DNA of 64,000 bases, taken from positions 1-64,000 of the forward strand of contig NZ_BCTU01000024.1 of assembly GCF_001590925.1 (NCBI RefSeq), given 5' to 3'. The notes below the pieces were generated by a model. That model searched no databases. It had not been told where the DNA came from and worked only from the letters and a program-made list of their open reading frames with translations. Below, one piece after another: positions 1-7,696 of this stretch (its first letter is position 1; each line of letters starts with the position of its first letter). Origin of the DNA: Serratia plymuthica NBRC 102599 (GTDB lineage: Bacteria > Pseudomonadota > Gammaproteobacteria > Enterobacterales > Enterobacteriaceae). Made by a program: the position numbers and the translations under genes.

Positions 1-40
1 TCATATGACCGGCTTTTTCATGTTGACGACCTGGCGACTC

Positions 41-598
41 TCAGACGTTTTCGTCGGTGTCGCGTAGCGGTTTACCGTAAGCCTGCTCGTTGTTGCGCGT
101 CAGCCACAGCGACAGCGCCTTCAGCGAATCCGGTGTGAACTCGTCGCAGCGGGCGGTGATCTCTTCCGGCGTCAGCCAGCTCACCTCAACCACTTCCTCT
201 TCCTGCAAGGCAAAAGGCCCGTGGGAAACGCAGCTAAACAGTGCGCCCCATACCCGGCACTGTTCTTCTTCAAAATAGAACAGGCCATGTTCGGCGAAAG
301 GCACGCCGGCGATACCCAGTTCCTCTTCCGCCTCGCGGCGTGCGGAATCCAGCACGTTCTCGCCGCTTTGTACCACTCCGCCCGCGGTGGCATCCAGCCA
401 GCCCGGATAGAAGTCTTTAATGTCGGTGCGACGCTGCACCAGAATTTTACCCATTCCATCATGCACCACAATATAGGTAGCACGATGACGCAGCCGTTGA
501 GCACGCATTTGTTGGCGACTTGATTGAGCAATCACTTCGTTTTGCTCGTTGACGATATCAACCCACTCGGTATCTGCAGCCTGACCCTGTTCCGCCAT
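41..598 (-). CDS. yfcD: YfcD, Nudix hydrolase
   Basis: A 185-residue Nudix-family protein that would hydrolyse a nucleoside-diphosphate-linked or isoprenoid-type substrate; the true substrate of YfcD is not established. The Nudix box is visible at about residues 73-95, with GGVVQSGE followed by [10 protein letters not shown], which carries the metal-binding REAEEE core. The length and most of the sequence match E. coli YfcD. It is the first gene of the window and reads toward the left edge. yfcE lies 91 bases upstream on the same strand, so the two may or may not be cotranscribed. I used the ATG at 598, which gives [14 protein letters not shown]; the conserved part begins at TEWVDIVNE. Confidence 0.93.
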   Translation of the reverse strand: MAEQGQAADTEWVDIVNEQNEVIAQSSRQQMRAQRLRHRATYIVVHDGMGKILVQRRTDIKDFYPGWLDATAGGVVQSGENVLDSARREAEEELGIAGVPFAEHGLFYFEEEQCRVWGALFSCVSHGPFALQEEEVVEVSWLTPEEITARCDEFTPDSLKALSLWLTRNNEQAYGKPLRDTDENV

Positions 599-688
599 CC
601 TCTAAAACCTTCTATTTTGGCGCGTTGCATCCCGCGCGCTGGTTAATCAATGAGTGTTTTTCAAAGATTTTTATTGTGTGTGTATAAA

Positions 689-1240
689 TTAGTGCGTTAA
701 TGCCACCTCTGCAACAGCCTTGCCGCCCTGCAGGGTAACCACACTTAAAATGCCCTCCTCCAGTATGCCATAACTGGCGGGAAAGCCCCCCTTCGGAATG
801 CTGACCGACCCTGGATTAAAGCAGTAAATCTCTCCCTGCCGTTCCGCCTGCGGTACATGACTGTGGCCATAGACCAGGACATCGCCGGAAGATAACGACG
901 GCAGTGCCGAGGGATGATAAAGGTGACCGTGGGTTAAAAACAATCGTCTTTTTTGCAACAACACCTGCTGCCAGGATGCGGTGATGGGAAACGTCAGCAA
1001 CATTTGATCAACTTCACTGTCACAATTGCCGCGAACGGCGATGATCTTGTCGCTATAGCGATTCAATTGTTCGGCAACCTGAGCTGGCTGATAACCTGCC
1101 GGCAGCGCATTTCGCGGCCCATGATTCAGCAAATCGCCCAGAAGAATCAGCCAGTCGGCGCCGCTTTGTTCAAATCGATCCAGGATGCTTTCAGTGGCGG
1201 GGAGTGAACCGTGTATATCAGAGGCGAATATCAGCTTCAT
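689..1240 (-). CDS. yfcE: YfcE, metallophosphoesterase
   Basis: A 183-residue calcineurin-like phosphodiesterase of the YfcE/MJ0936 family; E. coli YfcE hydrolyses model phosphodiesters with Mn. Metal-binding motifs appear in the usual order: SDIHGS near the N-terminus, GDLLNHG, GNCDSEVD, THGHLY and GHSHVP. The ATG at 1240 is preferred to one two codons earlier because AGGA sits about seven bases upstream of it and only just before the earlier codon. Its neighbours yfcD and yfcG are the same as in E. coli. Confidence 0.93.
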   Translation of the reverse strand: MKLIFASDIHGSLPATESILDRFEQSGADWLILLGDLLNHGPRNALPAGYQPAQVAEQLNRYSDKIIAVRGNCDSEVDQMLLTFPITASWQQVLLQKRRLFLTHGHLYHPSALPSLSSGDVLVYGHSHVPQAERQGEIYCFNPGSVSIPKGGFPASYGILEEGILSVVTLQGGKAVAEVALTH

Positions 1241-1246
1241 AACCAT

Positions 1247-1554
1247 TCCTTTAGCATGGATATATGCGCTATTTTATCGCAGTGGCCAAGGACGGCAAGG
1301 CTGACGAGAGGTTAAACCTCATTGGCCTGAAATTGTGATGTCTCTTGCGGATATAGCATCAGACGAATCTCACATAGCCTGCTATTCTTAGCTGCTATTG
1401 TTGGTAACTCTATATCCCCGTTGTCTTTCAAGCTGCATGTTGGCTGCAACTTGAAATTCATCGGGTATAGTTGAATCTTTGATATACCTTTGTATGCGGC
1501 GAAGATCGCTGCAACGTGTAATGACTTACAGATCACTTTACCGCAGGAGGCACC
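1247..1554. other. Intergenic region between yfcE and yfcG
   Basis: About 308 bases separate divergent yfcE and yfcG and must hold both promoters. The one structure I can support is the palindromic repeat at 1413-1468. A 93-codon frame crosses this region on the minus strand, but much of it is translated repeat, so I do not call it a gene. An AGGAGG ribosome-binding site stands just before the yfcG ATG. Confidence 0.6.
1413..1468. repeat. Short intergenic palindromic repeat, copy A
   Basis: Two 12-base arms, TTTCAAGCTGCA (1426-1437) and TGCAACTTGAAA (1445-1456), are inverted copies with one mismatch around a seven-base spacer. The flanks, CCCCGTTGTC on the left and ATTCATCGGGTAT on the right, recur in related form at 12114-12174. 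The arrangement is that of a dispersed hairpin-forming element rather than a terminator. Confidence 0.7.
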
Positions 1555-2184
1555 ATGATTGACCTGTATTACGCGCCTACTCCCAACGGTCACAAAATTA
1601 CCCTGTTTCTGGAGGAGGTTGGCTTACCTTACCGTATCCACCGCGTAAATATCAGCGCCGGCGACCAGTTCAAGCCGGACTTTCTGAGCATTTCACCCAA
1701 CAACAAAATCCCGGCGATTGTCGATCAGCAACCGGTTGACGGCGGTGCGCCTATCAGCCTGTTCGAATCCGGCGAAATCCTGCTGTATCTGGCGGAGAAA
1801 ACCGGCAAGTTGCTGAGCAAAGGGCTGCGTGAGCGCGCCGCCACGCTGCAGTGGTTGTTCTGGCAGGTGGCAGGCTTTGGGCCCATGCTCGGGCAGAACC
1901 ATCATTTCAACCATTACGCCCCGCAACCGGTGCCTTACGCCATCGAACGTTACCATCTGGAAACCAAGCGCCTGTATGGCGTGCTGGAAGCCGAGCTGCA
2001 AAAGCACCCGTACCTGGGCGGCGACAATTACAGCATTGCCGATATCGCCACCTATCCCTGGGTGGTTTCGCATCCGCGCCAGCGCATTGACCTGGCGGAT
2101 TATCCGGCAGTGCGCAACTGGTTCGAACGCATCAGCAACCGCCCGGCGACCGGGCGCGCCTACAAGCTGGCCGAACAGGGTTAA
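1555..2184 (+). CDS. yfcG: YfcG, GST-like disulfide-bond oxidoreductase
   Basis: A 209-residue glutathione-S-transferase homologue of the Nu class. E. coli YfcG has glutathione-dependent disulfide reductase activity and poor classical GST activity. The N-terminal thioredoxin-like fold has the active-site segment [13 protein letters not shown] at residues 8-20 and the cis-proline region NNKIPAIVD near residue 50. The all-helical C-terminal half ends with ADIATYPWV, typical of GST N-capping boxes. AGGAGG lies close before the ATG. A strong terminator follows directly. Confidence 0.93.
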   Translation: MIDLYYAPTPNGHKITLFLEEVGLPYRIHRVNISAGDQFKPDFLSISPNNKIPAIVDQQPVDGGAPISLFESGEILLYLAEKTGKLLSKGLRERAATLQWLFWQVAGFGPMLGQNHHFNHYAPQPVPYAIERYHLETKRLYGVLEAELQKHPYLGGDNYSIADIATYPWVVSHPRQRIDLADYPAVRNWFERISNRPATGRAYKLAEQG

Positions 2185-2191
2185 CCGCCCG

Positions 2192-2217
2192 ACTCCCCGG
2201 CCTCCGGGGAGTTTTCT
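2192..2217 (+). terminator. Rho-independent terminator of yfcG
   Basis: A nine-base perfect stem, ACTCCCCGG and CCGGGGAGT, with a three-base loop (CCT) is followed by a short T-rich run (TTTTCT). It begins eight bases after the yfcG stop. Confidence 0.8.
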
Positions 2218-2288
2218 CCAGCTCGTTATCTTTTCCCTACTTTCCGTGTATTCTGAGCGCCAATAATCAGACCTGTGGAGACTCTCTG

Positions 2289-2660
2289 ATGTCATTTAGT
2301 CAACCCGACGCCATTATTCGTATCAAAAATCTGCGGTTGCGTACTTTCATCGGTATCAAGGAAGAAGAAATCAACAACCGCCAGGACGTCCTGATTAATG
2401 TAGCAATCCACTACCCGGCGGATAAGGCGCGCAATAGCGAAAACATCGACGACGCGCTCAACTACCGCACCATCACCAAAGCGATCATCCGCCATGTTGA
2501 AGATAACCGCTTCGCTCTGCTGGAAAAATTAACTCAGGATGTGCTCGATATCGTGAAAGAACATGCCTGGGTAACCTATGCTGAAGTAGAGATCGATAAA
2601 CTACTGGCCCTGCGTTATGCCGACTCGGTTTCCATGACCATGAGTTATCGCCGGGGCTGA
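2289..2660 (+). CDS. folX: FolX, dihydroneopterin triphosphate 2'-epimerase
   Basis: A 123-residue member of the FolB/FolX tunnelling-fold family that epimerises dihydroneopterin triphosphate to the monapterin form in the cytoplasm. Family landmarks include [17 protein letters not shown] at the N-terminus with the catalytic-region glutamate, the NYRTITKAI segment, and the [11 protein letters not shown] region near the C-terminus. Length matches E. coli FolX (120 residues). It stands 27 bases before yfcH, so the two are probably one transcription unit, as in E. coli. Confidence 0.93.
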   Translation: MSFSQPDAIIRIKNLRLRTFIGIKEEEINNRQDVLINVAIHYPADKARNSENIDDALNYRTITKAIIRHVEDNRFALLEKLTQDVLDIVKEHAWVTYAEVEIDKLLALRYADSVSMTMSYRRG

Positions 2661-2687
2661 AACAATAGCGTATCAGGGAGGTTGACC

Positions 2688-3602
2688 ATGCGGATCCTGA
2701 TCACCGGCGCCACAGGATTGATAGGGAGCAGCCTGACGCAGCGGCTGCTGAGTCTGTCTCACTCAATCACGGTACTGACCCGTGACGTACAACGTGCGCA
2801 TGAACGGTTTGGCGAACAAGTCAGCTACTGGTCAACGTTGCAGGACCAAACGTCGCTGGATGGCTTTGACGCCGTGATCAACCTGGCCGGTGAGCCTATC
2901 GCCGATAAACGCTGGAGCAAGGCGCAGAAAGAGCGCCTGTGTCACAGCCGTTGGGATCTGACCGAACGGTTAGCGGCGTTGATTAACGCCGGCAGCTCGC
3001 CGCCCGGCGTGCTGATTTCCGGTTCCGCCGCCGGCTACTATGGCGATCAGGGCCAGGCGGTAGTCACCGAAGATGAAGCTCCGCATGACGAATTCACCCA
3101 TCAGCTCTGCCAACGGTGGGAATCCCTGGCGCTGCAAGCGCAAAGCGACGCGACCCGTGTCTGCCTGCTGCGCACCGGCGTGGTGCTGGCAAGCAAAGGC
3201 GGAGCGCTGGCGAAAATGCTGCCGCCGTTCCGTCTGGGGCTGGGCGGGCCGATAGGCAATGGCCGCCAATATCTGCCCTGGATACATCTCGACGATATGG
3301 TCAACGGCATTCTTTATTTGCTGGAACACGCCACCCTGCAGGGCCCCTTCAATATGGTCGCCCCCTACCCGGTGCATAACGAACAGTTCACAGCCCAACT
3401 CGCCAACGTGCTCGATCGTCCGGCGTTTTTGCGCGTGCCGGCATTTGCCATGCGTTTACTGATGGGAGAAGCGGCGGTGCTGGTCTTGGGCGGCCAACGG
3501 GCGGTGCCGAGACGGTTGGAGGAGGCGGGGTTCAGTTTCCGCTTTCTGGAGCTGGAACAGGCGCTGGATGACGTTATCAATCAACGGATCGACGCCCGTT
3601 GA
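2688..3602 (+). CDS. yfcH: YfcH, NAD(P)-dependent epimerase-like protein
   Basis: A 304-residue SDR-family protein of the TIGR01777 type; its substrate is not known. The N-terminus [16 protein letters not shown] holds the Rossmann glycine motif, [13 protein letters not shown] is the family signature near residue 70, and [10 protein letters not shown] near residue 110 contains the active-site tyrosine. The ATG at 2688 has GGAGG six bases upstream. It follows folX and converges on hisP, with a GC-rich hairpin between them. Confidence 0.9.
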   Translation: MRILITGATGLIGSSLTQRLLSLSHSITVLTRDVQRAHERFGEQVSYWSTLQDQTSLDGFDAVINLAGEPIADKRWSKAQKERLCHSRWDLTERLAALINAGSSPPGVLISGSAAGYYGDQGQAVVTEDEAPHDEFTHQLCQRWESLALQAQSDATRVCLLRTGVVLASKGGALAKMLPPFRLGLGGPIGNGRQYLPWIHLDDMVNGILYLLEHATLQGPFNMVAPYPVHNEQFTAQLANVLDRPAFLRVPAFAMRLLMGEAAVLVLGGQRAVPRRLEEAGFSFRFLELEQALDDVINQRIDAR

Positions 3603-3608
3603 GGGGAA

Positions 3609-3639
3609 TGCCGGGGCCCGGCGGAGCAGGTCCCCGGCA
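3609..3639. terminator. Possible bidirectional terminator between yfcH and hisP
   Basis: An eight-base stem, TGCCGGGG and CCCCGGCA, encloses a 15-base GC-rich loop in the 42-base gap between convergent genes. No long U-run follows on either strand, so its efficiency as an intrinsic terminator is uncertain. Confidence 0.45.
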
Positions 3640-3644
3640 ACCGA

Positions 3645-4418
3645 TTATTTTAAAGCGCCGGAAAGGAACTGCTGCAGGCGCGGGCTTTTTGGATTGCCAA
3701 ACAGCTCAGCCGGTGGCCCCTGCTCTTCAATAAGCCCTTTATGCAGGAAAATCACGTGGCTTGATACATGGCGCGCAAATTCCATCTCGTGCGTCACCAC
3801 CACCATGGTTTTCCCCTCTTCAGCCAGCTTCTGCATGATGCGCAGCACTTCCCCCACCAGCTCCGGATCCAGTGCCGACGTCGGTTCATCAAACAACAGC
3901 ACCTCCGGTTCCATTGCCAACGCACGGGCGATGGACACGCGCTGCTGCTGGCCACCCGACAGATGCACCGGGTATTTGCCACGCGCACGTTCGTCGATGC
4001 CCACCTTATCCAGATAACGCACCGCGCGCTCGCGCGCTTCGGTCTTGCTCAACCCCAGCACCTGCACCGGTGCTTCCATCACGTTCTCCAGCACCGTCAT
4101 GTGGCTCCACAGGTTAAAGTGCTGGAACACCATGGTCAGACGAGTACGCAGCAATTGCAGCTGTTTCTTGTCAAACACCTTCAGTTGGCCGTCCTTGTCA
4201 CGCACCATGCGAATATCTTCATTATTCAGGCTGATGGAGCCTTCGCTGGGTTTCTCCAGGAAGTTAATGCAGCGCAAAAAGGTGCTTTTACCGGACCCCG
4301 AAGAGCCAATGATGCTAATCACATCCCCTGCATTCGCCGCCAGTGACACGCCTTTCAGTACTTCGTGTTCCCCATAACGCTTATGCAGTTCAGTGACGGC
4401 TAATTTATTTTCAGACAT
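3645..4418 (-). CDS. hisP: HisP, ATP-binding subunit of histidine/basic amino-acid ABC importer
   Basis: A 257-residue ABC ATPase that powers the HisQMP inner-membrane transporter. Walker A is GSSGSGKS near residue 38, the ABC signature LSGGQQQR near 153, Walker B VLLFDEPTSALD near 173, and the switch histidine lies in VVVTHEM near 210. The length equals E. coli HisP. It is the last gene of hisJQMP, 18 bases after hisM. Confidence 0.96.
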   Translation of the reverse strand: MSENKLAVTELHKRYGEHEVLKGVSLAANAGDVISIIGSSGSGKSTFLRCINFLEKPSEGSISLNNEDIRMVRDKDGQLKVFDKKQLQLLRTRLTMVFQHFNLWSHMTVLENVMEAPVQVLGLSKTEARERAVRYLDKVGIDERARGKYPVHLSGGQQQRVSIARALAMEPEVLLFDEPTSALDPELVGEVLRIMQKLAEEGKTMVVVTHEMEFARHVSSHVIFLHKGLIEEQGPPAELFGNPKSPRLQQFLSGALK

Positions 4419-4436
4419 GGTTTTTCCCCGTCATTA

Positions 4437-5141
4437 TCAGTGACTAACGTGCGCCATCCAGCGTTTTTCGGCCTTGCGGAACAGGCTGATCAATACGTAG
4501 GAGATCGCCAGATACAGCACAGCCGCGATGCCAAAGGCATAGAACGGCTGATAGGTCGCCGCGTTGATATCTCGCGCTATCTTCAACAGATCCGGCACGG
4601 TGGCGGTAAACGCCAGAGCCGTGGAATGCAGCATCAGGATCACTTCGTTGCTGTAAGCCGGCAGCGCGGTGCGCAGCGCCGAAGGCAGAATGATGCAGCG
4701 GTACATTTTGAAGCGAGAGAACCCATAGGCGCTGGCCGCCTCAATTTCACCGTGCGGCACCGCGCGGATCGCCCCGGCGAAGATCTCGGTGGTGTAGGCG
4801 CAGGTGTTCAACGTCAGCGCCAGAATGGTGCAGTTGAGCCCGCTGCGGAAGAACGCGTTGAGGAAATCCGTACCTCGCACGATCTCCAGGCTGTACATCC
4901 CCGAATAAAACACCAACAGCTGCACATACAGCGGCGTGCCGCGGAATATGTAGGTGTAGAGCCACACCGGAAAACGCACCCAGGAGATTGAGGAAACGCG
5001 CGCTACCGCCATAGGTATCGCCAGCAAGCCGCCCATCACCACCGATGAGATCAGCAGCCACAGCGTGACCGCCACACCGGTGAAACGGTAGCCGTCGCTC
5101 CACAGCAGCGATTGCCCATACTGTTGCAAAATCTCGATCAT
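4437..5141 (-). CDS. hisM: HisM, permease subunit of histidine ABC importer
   Basis: A 234-residue integral membrane subunit of the polar amino-acid ABC importer that pairs with HisQ. It has about five hydrophobic segments, and the EAA loop that contacts HisP is seen as GEIEAASAYGFSRFKMYRCII near residues 131-151. Its start overlaps the end of hisQ by four bases, indicating translational coupling. Confidence 0.95.
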   Translation of the reverse strand: MIEILQQYGQSLLWSDGYRFTGVAVTLWLLISSVVMGGLLAIPMAVARVSSISWVRFPVWLYTYIFRGTPLYVQLLVFYSGMYSLEIVRGTDFLNAFFRSGLNCTILALTLNTCAYTTEIFAGAIRAVPHGEIEAASAYGFSRFKMYRCIILPSALRTALPAYSNEVILMLHSTALAFTATVPDLLKIARDINAATYQPFYAFGIAAVLYLAISYVLISLFRKAEKRWMAHVSH

Positions 5142-5824
5142 AATTCGGCCCTCTTGACGCCCAATGAATAACGCCGTTCAAGCCACAACAACACGCCATT
5201 GGAAACGGTGGTAAAAATCAGATAAACCACACCGGCCACTATCGCAAAGAAGAATGGCTGATAGGTGCCTTTGCCGGCCAGTTGAGTGGCCTTCACCACG
5301 TCGTTCAGACCCAGAATCGACACCAGCGCCGTCGCCTTGAGGATCACCTGCCAGTTGTTGCCGATGCCCGGCAGGGCAAAACGCATCATTGCAGGGAACA
5401 AAATGCGGCGGAAAATCTGTGAGCCTGAAAAACCGTAGGCGGTAGCCGCCTCGATCTGCCCCTTCGGCACCGCCATATAAGCGCCGCGAAAGGTTTCCGT
5501 GAAATAGGCACCATAGATAAAGCCGAGGGTAATAATCCCCGCGCTGAGCGGATCGATATCAATTTGCGAAAAGCCGAGCAGTTCTGTGAGGTTGTTCAGC
5601 GCAATCTGCAGGCCGTAGAAAATCAGCAGCATCAGCACCAAATCAGGCACGCCGCGGATCAGCGTGGTATAGGCACCAAACAGCGTAGAAAGCAGGCGGT
5701 TATGGGAAAGCTTGCCGCCGGCACCGATCAAACCAATCACCAGCGCCAGCAGTACGGAACTGAGGGCCAGTTCCAGCGTCACCAGAGCGCCCTCAAATAT
5801 CAGTTGGGAATAGCCTTGCAGCAT
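5138..5824 (-). CDS. hisQ: HisQ, permease subunit of histidine ABC importer
   Basis: A 228-residue membrane subunit, homologous to HisM and the same length as E. coli HisQ. The EAA motif GQIEAATAYGFSGSQIFRRI is near residues 120-139. It is separated from hisJ by an 85-base gap that contains a GC-rich hairpin; in E. coli the hisJ-hisQ gap also holds extragenic palindromes that help adjust the ratio of binding protein to permease. Confidence 0.95.
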   Translation of the reverse strand: MLQGYSQLIFEGALVTLELALSSVLLALVIGLIGAGGKLSHNRLLSTLFGAYTTLIRGVPDLVLMLLIFYGLQIALNNLTELLGFSQIDIDPLSAGIITLGFIYGAYFTETFRGAYMAVPKGQIEAATAYGFSGSQIFRRILFPAMMRFALPGIGNNWQVILKATALVSILGLNDVVKATQLAGKGTYQPFFFAIVAGVVYLIFTTVSNGVLLWLERRYSLGVKRAEL

Positions 5825-5860
5825 CTACTTCACCCTGTCGTCATTGGAGCCCGAACCATC

Positions 5861-5880
5861 GGGGCCAGCAGGCCGGCCCC
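5861..5880. repeat. GC-rich inverted repeat in the hisJ-hisQ gap
   Basis: GGGGCC and GGCCCC form a stem around an eight-base loop that itself contains GGCC. Placed between hisJ and hisQ, it could stabilise the upstream message or attenuate downstream expression, as REP sequences do at this position in E. coli. That role is inferred from position. Confidence 0.5.
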
Positions 5881-5909
5881 GTAGTCACACCATGGAACGG
5901 TACGTGGGA

Positions 5910-6691
5910 TTAACCGCCGTAGACGTCAAAATCGAAGTATTTTTTCGCAAACTTGTCGTAAGTGCCGTCTTTGCGCATGTCGGCAAAGGCTTTATCCAGC
6001 GCCGCCTTCAGTTCGGTATCGGTCTTGCGCAGCCCCATACCGGTGCCCACGCCAAAGAACTTGTCATCCTTCACCGATTCGCCGGCGAAAGCGTAATCCT
6101 TGCCCGGGGGCTGCTTCAGGAAGCCGTCGCTGCCCGCCACTTCATCCTGGAAGGCGGCATCGATACGGCCGGATGCCAGGTCGGCATATACCAGGTCCTG
6201 GTTCTGGTAAGGCACCACGGTGATGCCCTTAGGCTGCCACATGGCGTTCGCGTAGGCTTCCTGGGTGGTGCCCTGCAGCACGCCCACGCTCTTGCCTTTC
6301 AGCGCGTCCACCGTTGGCAGCAGCTTCGAGCCTTTCGGCGCGATCAGACGGGCGTTAGCGGCGTACAGCTTGTCGGTAAAGGCAATTTCCTGCTGGCGTT
6401 TTTCAGTGATCGACAAAGAAGAAATGATGGCGTCAATTTTCTTCGCCTTCAGAGAGGGGATCAGTGCGTCAAAATCGCTTTCCACAAAGGTACATTGGGT
6501 ATTTATGCGTTTGCACAGCTCTTTGGCCAGATCGATATCAAAGCCGACCAACTCACCTTGGCATTTTTGGATTCAAATGGTGCATAGGTCGGATCGGTAC
6601 CTATCTTCAGCGTCGATGGTAGCGCGGCGAATGCGCTGCTTACTGCGCTCAAAGCCAAGACTAAAGGAAGAACCTTAACCAGCTTTTTCAT
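5910..6691 (-). pseudogene. hisJ: hisJ-type periplasmic binding protein, frameshifted
   Basis: Periplasmic histidine/lysine/arginine/ornithine-binding protein of the HisJ/ArgT family, delivering substrate to HisQMP. The N-terminal part (from 6691) has a signal peptide, MKKLVKVLPLVLALSAVSSAFA, then [16 protein letters not shown]. The rest resumes in another frame with [14 protein letters not shown] and runs to the family C-terminus YFDFDVYGG at 5910. The frames join near 6556, where the coding strand reads AAGGTGAG but the conserved AKGELVGF needs AAGGGTGAG, so one G is missing. With that base restored the product would be 260 residues, the exact family length, with no other lesion. Either a real null mutation or a homopolymer sequencing error explains it. 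The sequence mixes HisJ and ArgT features, and there is no second binding-protein gene here. Confidence 0.9.
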
Positions 6692-6754
6692 AAATTACCC
6701 TCAAATTGATTTTTCTGATGCCACTGCGGGCATTACTTTCCCACCAAATCAATT

Positions 6755-6770
6755 TGCAGTAATCGTGCCA
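6755..6770 (-). promoter_or_regulatory. Sigma-54 promoter of hisJQMP
   Basis: On the minus strand TGGCACGATTACTGCA matches the sigma-54 consensus TGGCAC-N5-TTGCA at all positions but one and keeps the required GG-to-GC spacing. Transcription would start near 6744, leaving about 53 bases of leader before the hisJ ATG. argT in E. coli and Salmonella is driven by a sigma-54 promoter in the same location, which supports the call. Confidence 0.75.
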
Positions 6771-6919
6771 CATTTGTTGCTGTAGGCGGAGGGAACGACT
6801 CCGGCCTTCACAAAACTGTTTCCTGGGACGATAACCGCAAAAATAAATCGGCCAGTCAGGGCCGCGTCACGGGCAATGACAAAATGCCAGAGCCTTGAAA
6901 CAGTGAACGTGATGGAGTG

Positions 6920-6935
6920 GGATCATTATGGTGCA
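6920..6935 (-). promoter_or_regulatory. Possible NtrC half site upstream of the hisJ promoter
   Basis: The minus strand reads TGCACCATAATGATCC. Its first half fits the NtrC site TGCACC-N5-GGTGCA well and its second half poorly. It lies about 150 bases upstream of the sigma-54 element, a normal enhancer distance. Confidence 0.35.
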
Positions 6936-6993
6936 TGTACCGCCCTAATTCAGTGCGGTGTTGCACAAATGTGCCAAATTGGGGATAAATTTG

Positions 6994-7566
6994 TTAATTG
7001 GAGCCTTGCCAGCGGGTGAACAAATCTTTCGGTAATTCAATGTCGAACTGATCGACCACCCGATTCACGGTTTGATCGATGATGTCATCGATGCTTTTCG
7101 GTTGGTGATAAAAAGCCGGTACCGGTGGCATGATCACCGCGCCCATCTCCGCCGCCTGCGTCATCAGCCGCAAATGGCCGATATGCAACGGGGTTTCGCG
7201 CACGCACAACACCAGCCGGCGGCGCTCCTTCAGGACCACATCGGCGGCGCGCGTCAGCAGGCCGTCACTATAGCTGTTGGCGATACCGGATAACGTCTTG
7301 ATTGAGCAAGGTAAAATCACCATACCCAGGGTTTTGAACGAGCCGGAAGAAATGCTGGCACCGATGTCGCGTGCATCATGTACCACATCAGCCAACGCCT
7401 GCACTTCACGCAGACCAAGCTCGGTTTCCAGCGAAAGCGTTTGCCGCGCCGCATTGCTCATCACCAAATGGGTTTCCACCTCTGCGACGTCACGCAATGC
7501 CTGCAACAGGCGCACGCCGTAGATTGCGCCGCTGGCGCCGGAAATACCGATGATGAGTCGTTTCAT
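6994..7566 (-). CDS. ubiX: UbiX, flavin prenyltransferase
   Basis: A 190-residue flavin prenyltransferase that attaches a dimethylallyl group to FMN to make the prenyl-FMN cofactor of the ubiquinone decarboxylase UbiD. MKRLIIGISGASGAIYGVRLL opens the flavodoxin-like fold. SSGSFKTLGMVILPCSIKTLSGIA in the middle and the C-terminal MPPVPAFYHQPKSIDDII are family signatures. The start at 7566 matches the family N-terminus; the 29 extra codons upstream have no family counterpart. It is downstream of purF, as in the E. coli cvpA-purF-ubiX cluster. Confidence 0.95.
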   Translation of the reverse strand: MKRLIIGISGASGAIYGVRLLQALRDVAEVETHLVMSNAARQTLSLETELGLREVQALADVVHDARDIGASISSGSFKTLGMVILPCSIKTLSGIANSYSDGLLTRAADVVLKERRRLVLCVRETPLHIGHLRLMTQAAEMGAVIMPPVPAFYHQPKSIDDIIDQTVNRVVDQFDIELPKDLFTRWQGSN

Positions 7567-7649
7567 AAAGCTGGCCTCTGCCGAAGAGAAAGTAGGATCA
7601 GGCAGACTTTGCCGGAATGGCGGTGCATAAGCAAGTCGGGGAGGATAAT

Positions 7650-7681
7650 GCACCGCGACAAACGCCGCGGTGCACCTTTTT
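7650..7681 (+). terminator. Stem-loop with a plus-strand T-run between purF and ubiX
   Basis: GCACCGCG (7650-7657) and CGCGGTGC (7666-7673) form a perfect eight-base stem with an eight-base loop, followed on the plus strand by ACCTTTTT. The orientation is opposite to purF and ubiX, so it cannot act as their ordinary terminator. It could stop antisense transcription or protect the purF 3' end. Confidence 0.5.
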
Positions 7682-7696
7682 GGCTAGCGCTTAGGC

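Larger units (their letters stand above)
6692..6993. other. Upstream region of hisJ, between ubiX and hisJ
   Basis: This 302-base stretch has no gene. It contains the sigma-54 promoter (6755-6770), the possible NtrC half site (6920-6935), and a near-palindrome around 6960-6976 of the form TTGCACAAATGTGCCAA. In E. coli this interval also contains argT; here argT is absent. Confidence 0.6.

Noticed and set aside
1312-1593. 93-codon minus-strand frame between yfcE and yfcG
   Set aside because: Much of it is translated palindromic repeat, it overlaps the yfcG start, and it has no ribosome site or recognisable family.
6959-6976. Second sigma-54-like element on the minus strand upstream of hisJ (TGGCACATTTGTGCAA)
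   Set aside because: The GG-to-GC spacing is one base short, which sigma-54 promoters do not tolerate.
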